From: Halorubrum depositum
GTDB taxonomy: Archaea; Halobacteriota; Halobacteria; Halobacteriales; Haloferacaceae
Direction: 5' to 3'
Assembly: GCF_007671725.1 (NCBI RefSeq)
Contig: NZ_VCNM01000001.1
Span: forward strand, 558,001-622,000
Length of the DNA stretch: 64,000 nt
In this document: in pieces, positions 38,425 to 47,894 of the stretch
Position numbering within the stretch: position 1 is the first letter of the stretch
Layout: every line of letters begins with the position of its first letter
Notes under the pieces: model-generated
The model's database searches: none
What the model saw: only the letters and a program-made list of their open reading frames with translations
What the model was told of the DNA's origin: nothing
Position numbers and translations under genes: made by a program

Positions 38425-39321
38425 ATGAAGGTGTTGGTCGCAGGCGGGACCGGATTCATCGGGTCGTACCTCTGTCGCGCGCTCGCCGAGGGGGGCCACG
38501 ACGTGACGGCCCTCTCCCGCTCGGGGAGCGAGACGCCCGAGGGGGTCGACGTCGTCAGGGGCGACGTCACGGACTACGACTCGATCGCCGGGGCGGTCGA
38601 GGGACAGGACGCCGTGGTGAACCTGGTCGCGCTCCCGCCGCTGTTCGAGCCGAAGGGCGGCAACGTGATGCACGACCGGGTCCACCGCGGCGGGACGGAG
38701 AACCTCGTGAACGCCGCCGAAGCGGGCGGAGTCGAGCGGTTCCTCCAGCTGAGCGCGCTCGGGGCCGACCCCGACGGCGACACGGCGTACATCCGCGCGA
38801 AGGGACGGGCCGAGCCGATCGTCCGCGAGAGCGACCTCGACTGGACCATCTTCCGCCCCTCGGTCGTGTTCGGTGAGGGCGCCGGGTTCCTCTCGTTCAC
38901 CAAGCGGCTGAAGGGGATGTTCGCGCCCGGCCTCCCGCTGTATCCGCTTCCCGGCGGCGGGAAGACTCGGTTCCAGCCGATCGATGTCGAGGACTTCGTC
39001 CCGATGCTGGTAGCGGCGTTAGAAGAGGACGAACACGTCGGCGAGACGTACGAGATCGGCGGCCCGGAGACGCTGACGCTCCGGGAGGTGACCGACCTCG
39101 TGTACGAGGCCGAGCGCAAGGACGTCACCATCGTCCCGCTGCCGATGCCGCTCGCCAGGATCGGCCTGACGGTGCTCGGCGCCGTCCCCGGCTTCCCGAT
39201 GGGGCCCGACCAGTACCGGTCGTTACAGTTCGACAACACGACGGCCGACAACGACGTCGCCGCGTTCGGCGTCGACCCCGACGAACTGACCACGCTCGGC
39301 GCGCATCTCGGCGTCCGATGA
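38425..39321 (+). CDS. NAD(P)-binding NmrA/NDUFA9-like short-chain reductase
   Basis: 298 residues. Atypical extended SDR: MKVLVAGGTGFIGSYLCRALAEGGHDVTALSRS (GxxGxxG), VRGDVTDYDSIAGAVEGQDAVVNLVALPPL and RAKGRAEPIVRESDLDWTIFRPSVVFGEG, matching complex-I NDUFA9-like and NmrA-like members. The catalytic Tyr-x3-Lys is not conserved (YIRAKG), as in that subgroup, which binds NADP(H) structurally or for quinone-related chemistry. Confidence 0.88.
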   Translation: MKVLVAGGTGFIGSYLCRALAEGGHDVTALSRSGSETPEGVDVVRGDVTDYDSIAGAVEGQDAVVNLVALPPLFEPKGGNVMHDRVHRGGTENLVNAAEAGGVERFLQLSALGADPDGDTAYIRAKGRAEPIVRESDLDWTIFRPSVVFGEGAGFLSFTKRLKGMFAPGLPLYPLPGGGKTRFQPIDVEDFVPMLVAALEEDEHVGETYEIGGPETLTLREVTDLVYEAERKDVTIVPLPMPLARIGLTVLGAVPGFPMGPDQYRSLQFDNTTADNDVAAFGVDPDELTTLGAHLGVR

Positions 39322-39427
39322 CGAGGTCGATCGCGGGACTGAGCGGCGATTCGGCGGTCGACGTCGGAGCCGCGGCGCCGTTCGTGTCACGCAGGTGGAT
39401 ATCAGCGATGGTAACGGCAACCGAAGG

Positions 39428-39437
39428 CTTAAATATG
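39428..39437 (+). promoter_or_regulatory. TATA box and short SD-bearing leader of cetZ1
   Basis: cttaaatatg puts transcription start near 39460, leaving about 19 nt before ATG 39479. The leader includes gaggg 8-9 bases before the ATG, matching the anti-Shine-Dalgarno core, so cetZ1 appears leadered in contrast to its neighbours. Confidence 0.55.
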
Positions 39438-39478
39438 CCTTCACGTTCTGTTCTTTTCAAAGGCCGAGGGAGCACACG

Positions 39479-40657
39479 ATGAAACTTGCAATGATCGGAT
39501 TCGGACAGGCGGGGGGAAAAGTCGTCGACAAGTTCCTGGAGTACGACAAGCGGACGGGGTCTGAGATCGTCCGCGCGGCCGCGGCCGTCAACACGGCCAA
39601 GGCCGATCTCATGGGACTCGAGCACGTCGCCGAGGACCAGCGCGTACTCATCGGGCAGTCCCGGGTGAAGGGCCACGGGGTCGGCGCGGACAACGAGCTC
39701 GGCGCGGAGATCGCCGAGGAGGACATCGACGAGGTGCAGGGCGCCATCGACTCGATCCCGGTCCACGAGGTCGACGCGTTCCTCGTCGTCGCCGGGCTCG
39801 GCGGCGGCACCGGCTCCGGCGGCGCGCCGGTGCTCGCGAAACACCTCAAGCGGATCTACACCGAGCCCGTCTACGGGCTCGGCATCCTGCCGGGCAGCGA
39901 CGAGGGCGGTATCTACACCCTCAACGCGGCACGGTCGTTCCAGACGTTCGTCCGCGAGGTGGACAACCTGATGGTGTTCGACAACGACGCCTGGCGGAAG
40001 ACGGGCGAGTCCGTCCAGGGCGGCTACGAGGAGATCAACGAGGAGATCGTGCGGCGGTTCGGCATCCTCTTCGGCGCCGGCGAGATCCAGCAGGGCCAGG
40101 AGGTCGCCGAGAGCGTCGTCGACTCCTCGGAGATCATCAACACGCTCGCCGGCGGCGGCGTCTCCACCGTCGGCTACGCGGAGGAGGAGGTCGAAGAGCG
40201 GAGCTCGGGCGGGCTGCTCTCGCGGCTGCGCGACGACAACGGCGAGGACCAGCTCGACAGCGCGCACACCACGAACCGCATCACCAGCCTCGTCCGCAAG
40301 GCGGCGCTGGGCCGGCTCACGCTCCCGTGTGAGATCGAGGGCGCGGAGCGCGCGCTGCTCGTGCTCGCCGGGCCGCCGGAGTACCTCAACCGGAAGGGTA
40401 TCGAGCGCGGTCGCAAGTGGCTCGAAGAGCAGACCGGCTCGATGGAGGTCCGCGGCGGGGACTACCCGTACCGCGGCGCCGGCTTCGTCGCGACGGTGAT
40501 CCTGCTCGCGGGCGTCACGAACGTCCCGCGGATCAAGGAGCTCCAGCAGGTCGCCATCGAGGCGCAGGACAACCTCGACGAGATCCGCGAGGAGAGCGAC
40601 GAGAACCTCGACGAGCTCGTCAGCGACGACAGCGACGAGCTGGAATCCCTGTTCTAG
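39479..40657 (+). CDS. cetZ1: tubulin-like cytoskeletal protein CetZ1
   Basis: 392 residues from ATG 39479. N-terminal [23 protein letters not shown] (GTP-binding strand), T4 loop [12 protein letters not shown] (108-117), [90 protein letters not shown] in full agreement with Haloferax CetZ1, and the conserved C-terminus [15 protein letters not shown]. CetZ1 forms GTP-dependent filaments controlling cell shape and motile rod development; it is not the division FtsZ. It is followed by cofC 13 bases away, so both may share an mRNA. Confidence 0.96.
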   Translation: MKLAMIGFGQAGGKVVDKFLEYDKRTGSEIVRAAAAVNTAKADLMGLEHVAEDQRVLIGQSRVKGHGVGADNELGAEIAEEDIDEVQGAIDSIPVHEVDAFLVVAGLGGGTGSGGAPVLAKHLKRIYTEPVYGLGILPGSDEGGIYTLNAARSFQTFVREVDNLMVFDNDAWRKTGESVQGGYEEINEEIVRRFGILFGAGEIQQGQEVAESVVDSSEIINTLAGGGVSTVGYAEEEVEERSSGGLLSRLRDDNGEDQLDSAHTTNRITSLVRKAALGRLTLPCEIEGAERALLVLAGPPEYLNRKGIERGRKWLEEQTGSMEVRGGDYPYRGAGFVATVILLAGVTNVPRIKELQQVAIEAQDNLDEIREESDENLDELVSDDSDELESLF

Positions 40658-40670
40658 GGCGACCCTCCCG

Positions 40671-41369
40671 ATGGAGGTCCTCGTCCCGTTCTCGACCGAC
40701 CGCCCCAAGTCCCGACTCTCCGCCGTCCTCGATCCCGACGAGCGGGCGGCGTTCGCGCGGGCGATGCTCCGCGACGTCCTCGACGCGGTCCGGGCCGCCG
40801 GCGGCGACCCGCGGGTGCTCGCCACCGGTCCGGTCGACGCCGACCTCGGCTGTCCCGTCGAAATCGACGAGCGCGCGCTGACCGACGCGGTCAACGCGGC
40901 GTTCGACGGGCGGTTCGGGGGCGGCGACGGCGACCGCAGCGACGGCGACCCGGACCCCGTCGCGGTCGTCATGGCCGACCTCGCGCTCGCGACGCCGGCG
41001 GCCCTCCGGGATCTGTTCGCGGCCGGGCGTGAGGCCGACGTCGCGCTCGCGCCCGGCCGCGGCGGCGGCACGAACGCATTCGTCGCGAGCCACCCGTCGT
41101 TCCAGGTCGACTACCACGGCGCCTCGTACCTCGACCACCGGCGGATCGCGGCGGAGATCGGTGCGAGCGTCGCGGTCGTCGACTCCCATCGGCTCGCGAC
41201 CGACGTGGACGAGCCGGCGGACCTCGCGGAGGTGCTGATCCACGCCGAGGCGGACGGCTGGGGGGGCGGAGACGACAGCATGAACGCAGGGAGAGCGACG
41301 CGGTGGCTCCGCGACGCCGGCTTCGCGCTCGACGCCGCGGACGGGCGGGTGGGCGTCGTGCGGGAGTGA
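40671..41369 (+). CDS. cofC: 2-phospho-L-lactate guanylyltransferase CofC
   Basis: 232 residues. Activates phospholactate (or PEP) with GTP for coenzyme F420 assembly. Motifs: [66 protein letters not shown] and [16 protein letters not shown] small disordered loop ([15 protein letters not shown]) is a halophilic insertion. Lies directly behind cetZ1 and before cofG. Confidence 0.95.
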   Translation: MEVLVPFSTDRPKSRLSAVLDPDERAAFARAMLRDVLDAVRAAGGDPRVLATGPVDADLGCPVEIDERALTDAVNAAFDGRFGGGDGDRSDGDPDPVAVVMADLALATPAALRDLFAAGREADVALAPGRGGGTNAFVASHPSFQVDYHGASYLDHRRIAAEIGASVAVVDSHRLATDVDEPADLAEVLIHAEADGWGGGDDSMNAGRATRWLRDAGFALDAADGRVGVVRE

Positions 41370-41431
41370 GGCGGGGGCAGCCCGGGCGATCGGTTTCGAC
41401 GGGCGACTCGCTCGGATCCTCGACCGCGATC

Positions 41432-41441
41432 CTTTTTGAAC
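41432..41441 (+). promoter_or_regulatory. TATA box of cofG
   Basis: ctttttgaac centred about 26 bases before GTG 41462, so cofG has its own leaderless promoter besides any read-through from cofC. Confidence 0.5.
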
Positions 41442-41461
41442 CGCGAGCGTGAGGGGCGGAC

Positions 41462-42625
41462 GTGTTCACGGCGGCCGACGAGTACGGGATCGACCTGTCG
41501 ATCGACGCCGAGCGCGTCGAGCGGCTGCTCTCGGTGACGCCCGCGGACGTCGACCCCGCCGAGCGGCTCACGTTCGCGCGGAACGTCTTCGTGCCGCTGA
41601 CGACCGCCTGCCGGTACACCTGCACCTACTGCACCTACTACGACGTGCCCGGCGAGGCCTCCCTGCTCTCGCCCGAGGAGGTCCGCGAGCGCTGCCGCGT
41701 CGGCGCCGACGCCGGCTGCACGGAGGCGCTGTTCACCTTCGGCGACGACCCGGACGACCGATATGTCGAGATCCACGAGACGCTCGACGAGTGGGGGTTC
41801 GACTCGGTCCACGACTACCTCCACCGCGCCTGCGAGATCGCCTTGGAGGAGGGGTTGCTCCCGCACTCGAACCCCGGCGACCTCACGGAGGCGCAGTTCG
41901 CGTCGCTGCGCGAGGTGAACGCCTCGATGGGCGTCATGCTGGAGACGACCGCCGACGTCGACGCGCACAGCGGCGGTCGGCGCAAGACACCCGGCCAGCG
42001 ACTCAACACGATCCGGGCGGCGGGTCGGCGGGGCGTCCCCTTCACCACCGGCATCCTCGTCGGCATCGGCGAGGACTGGCGCGACCGCGCGGAGAGCCTG
42101 CTCGCGATACGCGACCTCCACGAGCGCCACGGCCATATCCAGGAGGTGATCGTGCAGAACGTCGTCCCGAACGAGCGGTCGGAGTTCGCGAAGCCCGAGT
42201 TGGAGACGATGCGCCGGGTCGTCGCGATGGCCCGGGCCGCGCTCCCGCCGGAGGTGTCCGTGCAGGTGCCGCCGAACCTCTCGCCCGCGGCCGACCTCGT
42301 CGACTGCGGGATCGACGACCTCGGGGGCGTCTCGCCGGTGACGGACGACTACATCAACCCCGCCTACGAGTGGCCCGACCTCGACGGGCTCCGCTCGGTC
42401 GCCGACGCCGGCGGGATGCCCTTACGCGAGCGGCTCCCGACCTACGCGCGATACCTCCCGAGCGACCTCCGGCCGGCGAGCGTCGATCCGGCCCCGCCGC
42501 CGACGGACCGCGACGCGTGGGTCCCGCCGGCGGTCCGCGACCGGATTCGCGCGGACGACGTCCACGGGCGGCGGCTCCGCGGGGTCGCCCGCGGCGACGG
42601 GCCGCTCGCGGTCCGGGGCGACTGA
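41462..42625 (+). CDS. cofG: 7,8-didemethyl-8-hydroxy-5-deazariboflavin synthase subunit CofG
   Basis: 387 residues from GTG 41462. Radical SAM enzyme; CxxxCxxC cluster at Cys50-Cys54-Cys57 (LTTACRYTCTYCTYYDVPGE). It makes the Fo deazaflavin chromophore from tyrosine and a flavin intermediate together with CofH; cofH is not in this window. Conserved HDYLHRACEIALEEGLLPHSNPG and TTADVDAHSGGRRKTPGQRL motifs confirm the subunit. The cysteines and overall length are normal. Confidence 0.96.
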   Translation: MFTAADEYGIDLSIDAERVERLLSVTPADVDPAERLTFARNVFVPLTTACRYTCTYCTYYDVPGEASLLSPEEVRERCRVGADAGCTEALFTFGDDPDDRYVEIHETLDEWGFDSVHDYLHRACEIALEEGLLPHSNPGDLTEAQFASLREVNASMGVMLETTADVDAHSGGRRKTPGQRLNTIRAAGRRGVPFTTGILVGIGEDWRDRAESLLAIRDLHERHGHIQEVIVQNVVPNERSEFAKPELETMRRVVAMARAALPPEVSVQVPPNLSPAADLVDCGIDDLGGVSPVTDDYINPAYEWPDLDGLRSVADAGGMPLRERLPTYARYLPSDLRPASVDPAPPPTDRDAWVPPAVRDRIRADDVHGRRLRGVARGDGPLAVRGD

Positions 42626-42630
42626 GGTCC

Positions 42631-42671
42631 ACGGCGGATCCGGCGACGGGCTCCGACGGCGGATCCGGCGA
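42631..42671 (+). repeat. two 16-bp direct repeats, 25-bp period
   Basis: acggcggatccggcga occurs exactly at 42631-42646 and 42656-42671, just after cofG. Also read as a short slipped duplication; no function is evident. Confidence 0.7.
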
Positions 42672-42707
42672 TCGACCCCCGATAAACAACTGCGCTGCCA
42701 GTAGCTT

Positions 42708-42718
42708 CTTTAAATATC
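42708..42718 (+). promoter_or_regulatory. TATA box of the second MscS gene
   Basis: ctttaaatatc centred 24-26 bases before ATG 42737, strong and leaderless. Confidence 0.6.
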
Positions 42719-42736
42719 TCTCCGAATGGGTGAGTG

Positions 42737-43600
42737 ATGCTACCACTACAGTTCGGCGGTGCCGGATTGAACGCGGCCCTGACGGAGATCCTGTTCTCCG
42801 TGGCGCTGTTCCTCGTCGGGTTCGTCGGCGTGTTGCTTCTGGGCAAGCTCGTGCTCGTGCCGGCGGTCAGGCGGGTGTTGAGCTCGCGCGGGTTCGACGG
42901 CGCCGTCCGGAGCCTCGCGTCGAGCGTGGCGAACGCCGTCGTCTGGGTGGCGGCGATCGCCATCGGCTTCACGATGGCCGGCTACGGCGCGTTCCTCTCG
43001 GCGTTCGCCGTCTTCGGCGGCGCCATCGCGCTCGCGGTCGGCTTCGCCGCGCAGGACCTCCTCGGCAACTTCGTCGCCGGGATCTTCATCCTGAAGGACA
43101 AGCCGTTCGAGGTCGGCGACTGGATCGAGTGGGACGGGAACGCCGGCCGCGTCGAGGACATCGACCTGCGCGTCTCGCGGGTCCGGACGTTCGACAACGA
43201 GCGGGTCACGGTGCCGAACGGCGACCTCGCGAACAACGCCGTCACCAACCCGGTGGCGTACGAGACGCTGCGTCAGAAGTTCGTCTTCGGCATCGGCTAC
43301 GACGACGACATCGCGGAGGCGACCGACATCATCGTCGAGAAGGCGGAGGCCCACGGGGAGATCCTCGACGACCCGGGCGTCTCCGTCCGGCTCGTCGAGC
43401 TCGGCGACTCGGCCGTGGGGCTCCAGTCGCGCTGGTGGATCTCAGACCCGGACCGCGGCGACTTCGTCCGGGTGCGCTCGGAGTACGTCACCGCGGTGAA
43501 GGAGGCGTTCGACGAGGCCGGCATCGACATGCCGTACGTCCACCGGCAGCTCACCGGCAGCGTCGAGGTGCTCGAATCGGTCGCGGACGACGACCAGTAA
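42737..43600 (+). CDS. MscS family mechanosensitive ion channel (short form)
   Basis: 287 residues from ATG 42737 (a GTG lies one codon before). Two N-terminal helices (ALTEILFSVALFLVGFVGVLLLGKL; SVANAVVWVAAIAIGFTMAGYG), TM3 AFAVFGGAIALAVGFAAQDLLGNFVAGIFILKDKPFEVGDWIEWDGNAGRVEDIDLRVSRVRTFDNERVTVPNGDLANNAVTN, then alpha/beta cap. Same function as the 8878 gene but a minimal MscS size. The two differ clearly in sequence, so this is not a recent duplication. Confidence 0.94.
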   Translation: MLPLQFGGAGLNAALTEILFSVALFLVGFVGVLLLGKLVLVPAVRRVLSSRGFDGAVRSLASSVANAVVWVAAIAIGFTMAGYGAFLSAFAVFGGAIALAVGFAAQDLLGNFVAGIFILKDKPFEVGDWIEWDGNAGRVEDIDLRVSRVRTFDNERVTVPNGDLANNAVTNPVAYETLRQKFVFGIGYDDDIAEATDIIVEKAEAHGEILDDPGVSVRLVELGDSAVGLQSRWWISDPDRGDFVRVRSEYVTAVKEAFDEAGIDMPYVHRQLTGSVEVLESVADDDQ

Positions 43601-43650
43601 CCGGTCAGCGACGGCCGCCGGCCGGCGAGTCCGGGAGCGTCGCGCTCGGG

Positions 43651-45114
43651 CTACTCCGCCGGCGCGTCGCCCTCGACCGCGTCCGGTCGGTACTGCCGGC
43701 TGACGGCCTGCCACCGGTTCGAGCGAAATCGCGCGAGGTTCAGCCCGGCCGGTACCAGCTTCTCGGCGATCACCGCCGCGTACAGTCCCCCGACGCCGAG
43801 CGGCGTCGCCAGCCCGAGCAGCGCTGCCGGGAGCGCGACCACGTACAGCCCGACCATCGACGCGAGGAACGGCCATCGGGTGTCGCCCGCCCCGCGGAGC
43901 GACCCGGTCACGGAGCCGTCGACGCCGAGCGGGACCGCCGATATCGCGGCGACGACGACGAACGCCGCGGTCGCCGCCACGGCGGCCGGGTCGTCCACGA
44001 ACACGCCGGCGATCGGATCGGCGGCCAGCAGGACGACCGCCGACGCGAGGACGTAGACGAGCGCCGACAGCCGGATCACGTCGCGGCCGTACTCCGTCGC
44101 GAGCGACTCCTCGCCCGCGCCGAGCCGCTGGCCGACGAGCGTGCTCGCGGCGATGGAGAAGCCCCAGCTGAAGCTCCCGAGGAGCGCCCGGACGCGTCGG
44201 CCGACCTCGAGGGCCGCGACGGTCGCGTCGCCGAACGAGGAAGCGATCCACAGCAGGGGGAAGACGGCCACGCCCTCGGCCACCCGGCGCGCGATCAGGG
44301 GCGCGGAGACCCGGAGGAGCTGCCGGATCAGCCCGGCGTCGATCCACGGGCCGGCGCGGCCCACCGGGACCGGCGAGGCGCCGCGCCCGAAGTACGACCG
44401 GCCGGTCATCCCCCACGAGAGTGCGACCCCGACGGCGGCGACGGAGACGGCGGTGCCGAGCCCCGCGCCGAACACGCCGAGGCCGGCGCCGAGCACGAGC
44501 CAGACCGTGAGGACGACGTTGAGGAGCGCGCCCCCGGCCCGGACCACCATCGGGGTGAACGTGTCTCCGACGCCGGCGTAGGTGCGGCTCGCGATCATGT
44601 TGAAGAACTCGAAGGCAAGCGCCGGCGCGGTGACCGCGAGGTACACCGTCCCGGCCCGGAGCGCGGTCCCCTCGCCGCCGACGAGCGCGATGAGCGGTTC
44701 GGCGAACGCGACGAAGCCGACGACGATGGGCGCGGCGAGCGCCAGCGCGACGAGGAGCGACCCCTTGACGACGAGCGCGGCGCGGTCGCCCTCGCCGCCG
44801 CCGTAGTTCTGCGAGACGAGCGACACCGTCCCGCCGGCGAGCCCGATGGAGACGAACTTCGCGAGCTGCCAGTAGGCGAACGCGAACGCCAGCCCGGCGA
44901 CGGAGGGCGCCCCGAGCGCGAACCCGACGACCGCCAGGTCCACCGTGTTCTTCGACATGATGGCGAACCCGGTGACGATCCGGGGCCACGCCAGGTCGAG
45001 GGTCTCGCCGAGCCGGCCGCGGTCGATGACGCCGGCGCGGTCGAGCCCGTCCGCCGTCGCCGAGCCGAGGCCGGCCCGGAGCCGCGCGGCCGCCGCCCGG
45101 AGTCGTGAGCGCAT
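43651..45114 (-). CDS. MATE family efflux transporter
   Basis: 487 residues from ATG 45114. Twelve-helix organisation with the MATE hallmarks TLDLAWPRIVTGFAIMSKNTVDLAVVGFALGAPSVAGLAFAFAYWQ and GSVTGSLRGAGDTRWPFLASMVGLYV in the second half. Na+- or H+-coupled multidrug exporter by family; halophile conditions favour Na+. The N-terminus upstream of Met14 of the longest frame is not conserved. It is divergent from thiE. Confidence 0.93.
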   Translation of the reverse strand: MRSRLRAAAARLRAGLGSATADGLDRAGVIDRGRLGETLDLAWPRIVTGFAIMSKNTVDLAVVGFALGAPSVAGLAFAFAYWQLAKFVSIGLAGGTVSLVSQNYGGGEGDRAALVVKGSLLVALALAAPIVVGFVAFAEPLIALVGGEGTALRAGTVYLAVTAPALAFEFFNMIASRTYAGVGDTFTPMVVRAGGALLNVVLTVWLVLGAGLGVFGAGLGTAVSVAAVGVALSWGMTGRSYFGRGASPVPVGRAGPWIDAGLIRQLLRVSAPLIARRVAEGVAVFPLLWIASSFGDATVAALEVGRRVRALLGSFSWGFSIAASTLVGQRLGAGEESLATEYGRDVIRLSALVYVLASAVVLLAADPIAGVFVDDPAAVAATAAFVVVAAISAVPLGVDGSVTGSLRGAGDTRWPFLASMVGLYVVALPAALLGLATPLGVGGLYAAVIAEKLVPAGLNLARFRSNRWQAVSRQYRPDAVEGDAPAE

Positions 45115-45197
45115 CGGCGTCGGTTGGAACCGGGGCGGCTTGGGTCTGTTCACCCGGAACGACAGTTTTTCACGGCGACCACCCGAGGGTACGACCG

Positions 45198-45830
45198 ATG
45201 AATCCCACGGAGTGGCGGACGTACCTCGTGACGCAGGCGAGCCGGTCGGCGGGTCGCGACACCGAGGCGGTCGTCGAGGCGGCGCTCGCGGGCGGCGTCG
45301 ACGCCGTGCAGCTCCGCGAGAAGGACGTCCCCGACGCGGAGCGGTACGAGGTCGGGAAGCGGCTGCGCGGGCTCACGGCCGACGCGGGCGTCCCGCTGAT
45401 CGTCAACGACCGGATCGACGTCGCCGCCGCGATCGACGCCGACGGCGTCCACCTCGGGCAGTCCGACCTGCCGGTCGCGGTCGCGCGCGAGCAGTTGGGA
45501 ACGGAAGCGATCGTCGGCGTCTCGGCGTCCACGGTCGAGCAGGCGCGGACCGCGGCCGACGCGGGCGCCGACTACCTCGGCGTCGGCGCGGTGTACGGGA
45601 CGCGCACGAAGGACGTGCCGGACGCGAAAGACGGGATCGGGACCGAGCGGGTACGGGAGGTCGCCGCCGCGGTCGACCTCCCGGTGATCGGGATCGGCGG
45701 GATCGACGCCGACAACGCGGGCGTGGTGGCCGCGGCCGGCGCCGCGGGGGTCGCGGTCGTCTCCGCGATCACCGCCGCCGAGGACCCGGAGGCGGCGACC
45801 GCCGCGATCCGGGAGGCGGTCACGGAGTGA
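45198..45830 (+). CDS. thiE: thiamine phosphate synthase
   Basis: 210 residues from ATG 45198. Joins HMP-PP and HET-P to thiamine monophosphate. LREKDVPDAERYEVGKRLRGLTADAGVPLIVNDRIDVAAAIDADGVHLGQSDLPV contains the pyrophosphate/HMP site; YLGVGAVYGTRTKDVPDAKDGIGTERVREVAA and VIGIGGIDADNAGVVAAAGAAGVAVVSAI complete the barrel. A cagtttttcac box is 25-30 bases upstream. No other thiamine genes are adjacent. Confidence 0.95.
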   Translation: MNPTEWRTYLVTQASRSAGRDTEAVVEAALAGGVDAVQLREKDVPDAERYEVGKRLRGLTADAGVPLIVNDRIDVAAAIDADGVHLGQSDLPVAVAREQLGTEAIVGVSASTVEQARTAADAGADYLGVGAVYGTRTKDVPDAKDGIGTERVREVAAAVDLPVIGIGGIDADNAGVVAAAGAAGVAVVSAITAAEDPEAATAAIREAVTE

Positions 45831-45857
45831 CGACCGGTCGCGACGGGCTCCGGGCCG

Positions 45858-46709
45858 TCACGCCTCGCGTTCGAACGACGGATCGAACAGCCGCGCCGAC
45901 ATCGGTGCCGGGTCGCCTTCCGTGAGGTTGTACGCCGAGAAGTCGGTGACGCCCGCCTCGCGGAGCAGGTCCTCGTCGTAGAAGCTCTCGCCCGTGCACT
46001 CCGCCGGGTCGCGAGCGAGGATCTCGAGCACGGCGTCGGAGACGATCTCCGGGGTGCGCCAGTCGTCCTCGGTCCCGAGCCCGAAGTAGCGCGTCGCCCG
46101 GGTGTCGATCGTCGTCACCGGCCAGAACGTGTTACAGCCGACGTCGTCGCTCGCCAGTTCCTCGGCGAGCGAGAGCGTGACGAACGACATCCCGAGCTTC
46201 GACCACGCGTACGGCGCCTTCCCCGGCGAGCGGTCGGTCACGACCGGCGGCGAGTTCGACAGGAACCACGCCTCGTCGAGCCCCGCGAGGTGGTCCGCGA
46301 ACGCGTGCGCGACGAGGTGGGTCCCGCGGACGTTCACGTCGGTCAGGAGGTCGAACCGGTCGGCCGGCAGGTCGGCGATATTCGCCAGCTGGATCGCGCT
46401 CGCGTTGTTGATCACGACGTCGACCTCGCCGAAGCGGTCGATCGACTCCTCGACCGCCGCCTCGACGCGGGCCTCGTCGCGGAGGTCGAGTTCGAGCGCG
46501 AGCGCCTCGGCCCCGCGGTCGCGCACCTCGCGGGCGGTCTGCTCGACCGACCCCTCCAGCTCGGAGTCGTCGTCGTCGGTCGTCTTGCCCGTCGAGACGA
46601 CGTTACAGCCGCGGTCGGCGAGCGCGAGCGCGAGCTGCTTGCCGATGCCGCGGGTCGTCCCGGTGATGAACGCCGTCGAGCCCGAGAGGTCGGGGTCCGC
46701 GAGTGCCAT
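45858..46709 (-). CDS. SDR family oxidoreductase (HSDL2-like)
   Basis: 283 residues. Classical SDR Rossmann start LSGSTAFITGTTRGIGKQLALALADRG (TGxxxGIG), NNASAIQLANI (NNAG-like), catalytic APYAWSKLGMSF (Tyr-x3-Lys) with the Ser in FLSNSPPV. The ...YDEDLLREAGVTDFSAYNL C-terminal region matches hydroxysteroid-dehydrogenase-like proteins (HSDL2). Substrate unknown. Confidence 0.92.
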   Translation of the reverse strand: MALADPDLSGSTAFITGTTRGIGKQLALALADRGCNVVSTGKTTDDDDSELEGSVEQTAREVRDRGAEALALELDLRDEARVEAAVEESIDRFGEVDVVINNASAIQLANIADLPADRFDLLTDVNVRGTHLVAHAFADHLAGLDEAWFLSNSPPVVTDRSPGKAPYAWSKLGMSFVTLSLAEELASDDVGCNTFWPVTTIDTRATRYFGLGTEDDWRTPEIVSDAVLEILARDPAECTGESFYDEDLLREAGVTDFSAYNLTEGDPAPMSARLFDPSFEREA

Positions 46710-47147
46710 GCCCCCCGTTCGGCCGACCGAGGGATAATTCTCGGTGGTCGGGTCACGGAATCAGTGAGACGATGTTTAAATATCCGCAAGGACGACGACA
46801 ATTACTTATAAAGAACGGCCGCGGTGGCGCGTGCCGCCGAGCGCCCGTAGGGCGCGAGGTGCACGCGCGAGGGACGCGGCGACCGAAGGGAGCCGCGAGG
46901 CTGGGGAGGCGTGAGGCGCGGTTGCGGTGTGGTCGGGCGGGACTCAAAGGGGCAGCCGCGAGGGCGAAGTACGGCGACGGAAGCACCGCAGCGAAGGAGC
47001 GGTAGCGACTGAGCGAGGAGCGCACCGAGCCGCGCGAGTCCTCGCGGCTGGGGCTTTGGAGGTGTTCACCGTCGAGTCATCGAACGCGTACAGCCGAGCG
47101 GCTGGGGCGTTAGAGGTTTTGACTGTCGATCCGAACTCGATCGAGTC
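46710..47147. repeat. intergenic stretch with repeat-like sequence (two degenerate copies)
   Basis: 438 bases without a gene. Two imperfect copies of ggctggggcKttRgaggt + ~14 bases begin at 47044 and 47098, 54 bases apart. The block from about 46816 to 47040, rich in gccgcgag, ggagcggtagcgactgagcgag and similar phrases, recalls dispersed intergenic repeats seen in Haloferax and Halorubrum genomes; this is memory, not a search. It contains a TATA-like cttataaag at 46804-46812. No reading frame has sensible protein-like composition. Confidence 0.5.
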
Positions 47148-47894
47148 CTATCGCGTCGCTTTCTTCCACTCGCGCAGCCCCAACCGCTCGCCGTTCAGGT
47201 CCTCGGCGGGCGCCTCGGTGGCCGCCCAGACGAACAGCGGCGCGACGCTCTCGGGGTCGCGGGCGCGCTCCTTCCCGGTGAGGTCGGTGGCGACGAGCCC
47301 GGGGTCGACGACGCCGACCGCCGCGTCGAGGTCGGCGGCGAACCCGCGGGCGACCGCCTCGGCCGCGGCCTTCGAGACCGCGTACGCGCCCATTCCGGCC
47401 GTCGACTCGTGAGCAACGGAGCCGGAGGGGACGATCACCCGCGCGTCGTCGGCGAGGTGGGGGACGGCCTCGTTGACCGTCGCGAAGACGCCGCGGGCGT
47501 TGGTGCGCATGGTGTCGTCGTAGTCGGCGTACGAGAGCGCGTCCGCCGGGCTCTCGCCGGGCGCGCCGTGGAAGACGGCGGCGTTCGCGAACACGACGTC
47601 GATCGGCCCGCCCTCGCGGGCGGCCCGCTGGAAGAAGCGCTCGAGGTCGAACTCGTCGCGGACGTCGACGCGCTCGCCCCACGCCCTGCCGGCGGGGCCG
47701 CCCTCGTCGTCCCCGCCGGCGTCGTCGGCTTCAGCCGACTCCCCGCCCTCGCCGTTCAGCTCCGCGACGGTGCGATCGACGGCGGCGCCGTCGCGGCCGG
47801 AGACGGCGACGAACGCCCCCGAGTCGACGAACGCCTCGGCCACCGCCCGCCCGATCCCGCTCGTTGCGCCGGTGATCGCGACCGTCGGATCCAT
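47148..47894 (-). CDS. SDR family oxidoreductase
   Basis: 248 residues. AITGATSGIGRAVAEAFVDSGAFVAVSGRD (NADP(H)-type fold), VFANAAVFHG, VPSGSVAH with catalytic Ser and MGAYAVSKAAAEAVARGFAADL with Tyr-x3-Lys. PGLVATDLTGKERARDPESVAPLFVWAATEAPAEDLNGERLGLREW is a common C-terminal signature. Divergent from the carotenoid operon by 183 bases; substrate not predictable. Confidence 0.92.
   Translation of the reverse strand: MDPTVAITGATSGIGRAVAEAFVDSGAFVAVSGRDGAAVDRTVAELNGEGGESAEADDAGGDDEGGPAGRAWGERVDVRDEFDLERFFQRAAREGGPIDVVFANAAVFHGAPGESPADALSYADYDDTMRTNARGVFATVNEAVPHLADDARVIVPSGSVAHESTAGMGAYAVSKAAAEAVARGFAADLDAAVGVVDPGLVATDLTGKERARDPESVAPLFVWAATEAPAEDLNGERLGLREWKKATR

Noticed and set aside
41449-45108. 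A 1219-codon plus-strand frame spanning cofG, MscS and MATE
   Set aside because: It is out of frame with three well-supported genes and has Arg/Ala/Gly shadow composition.
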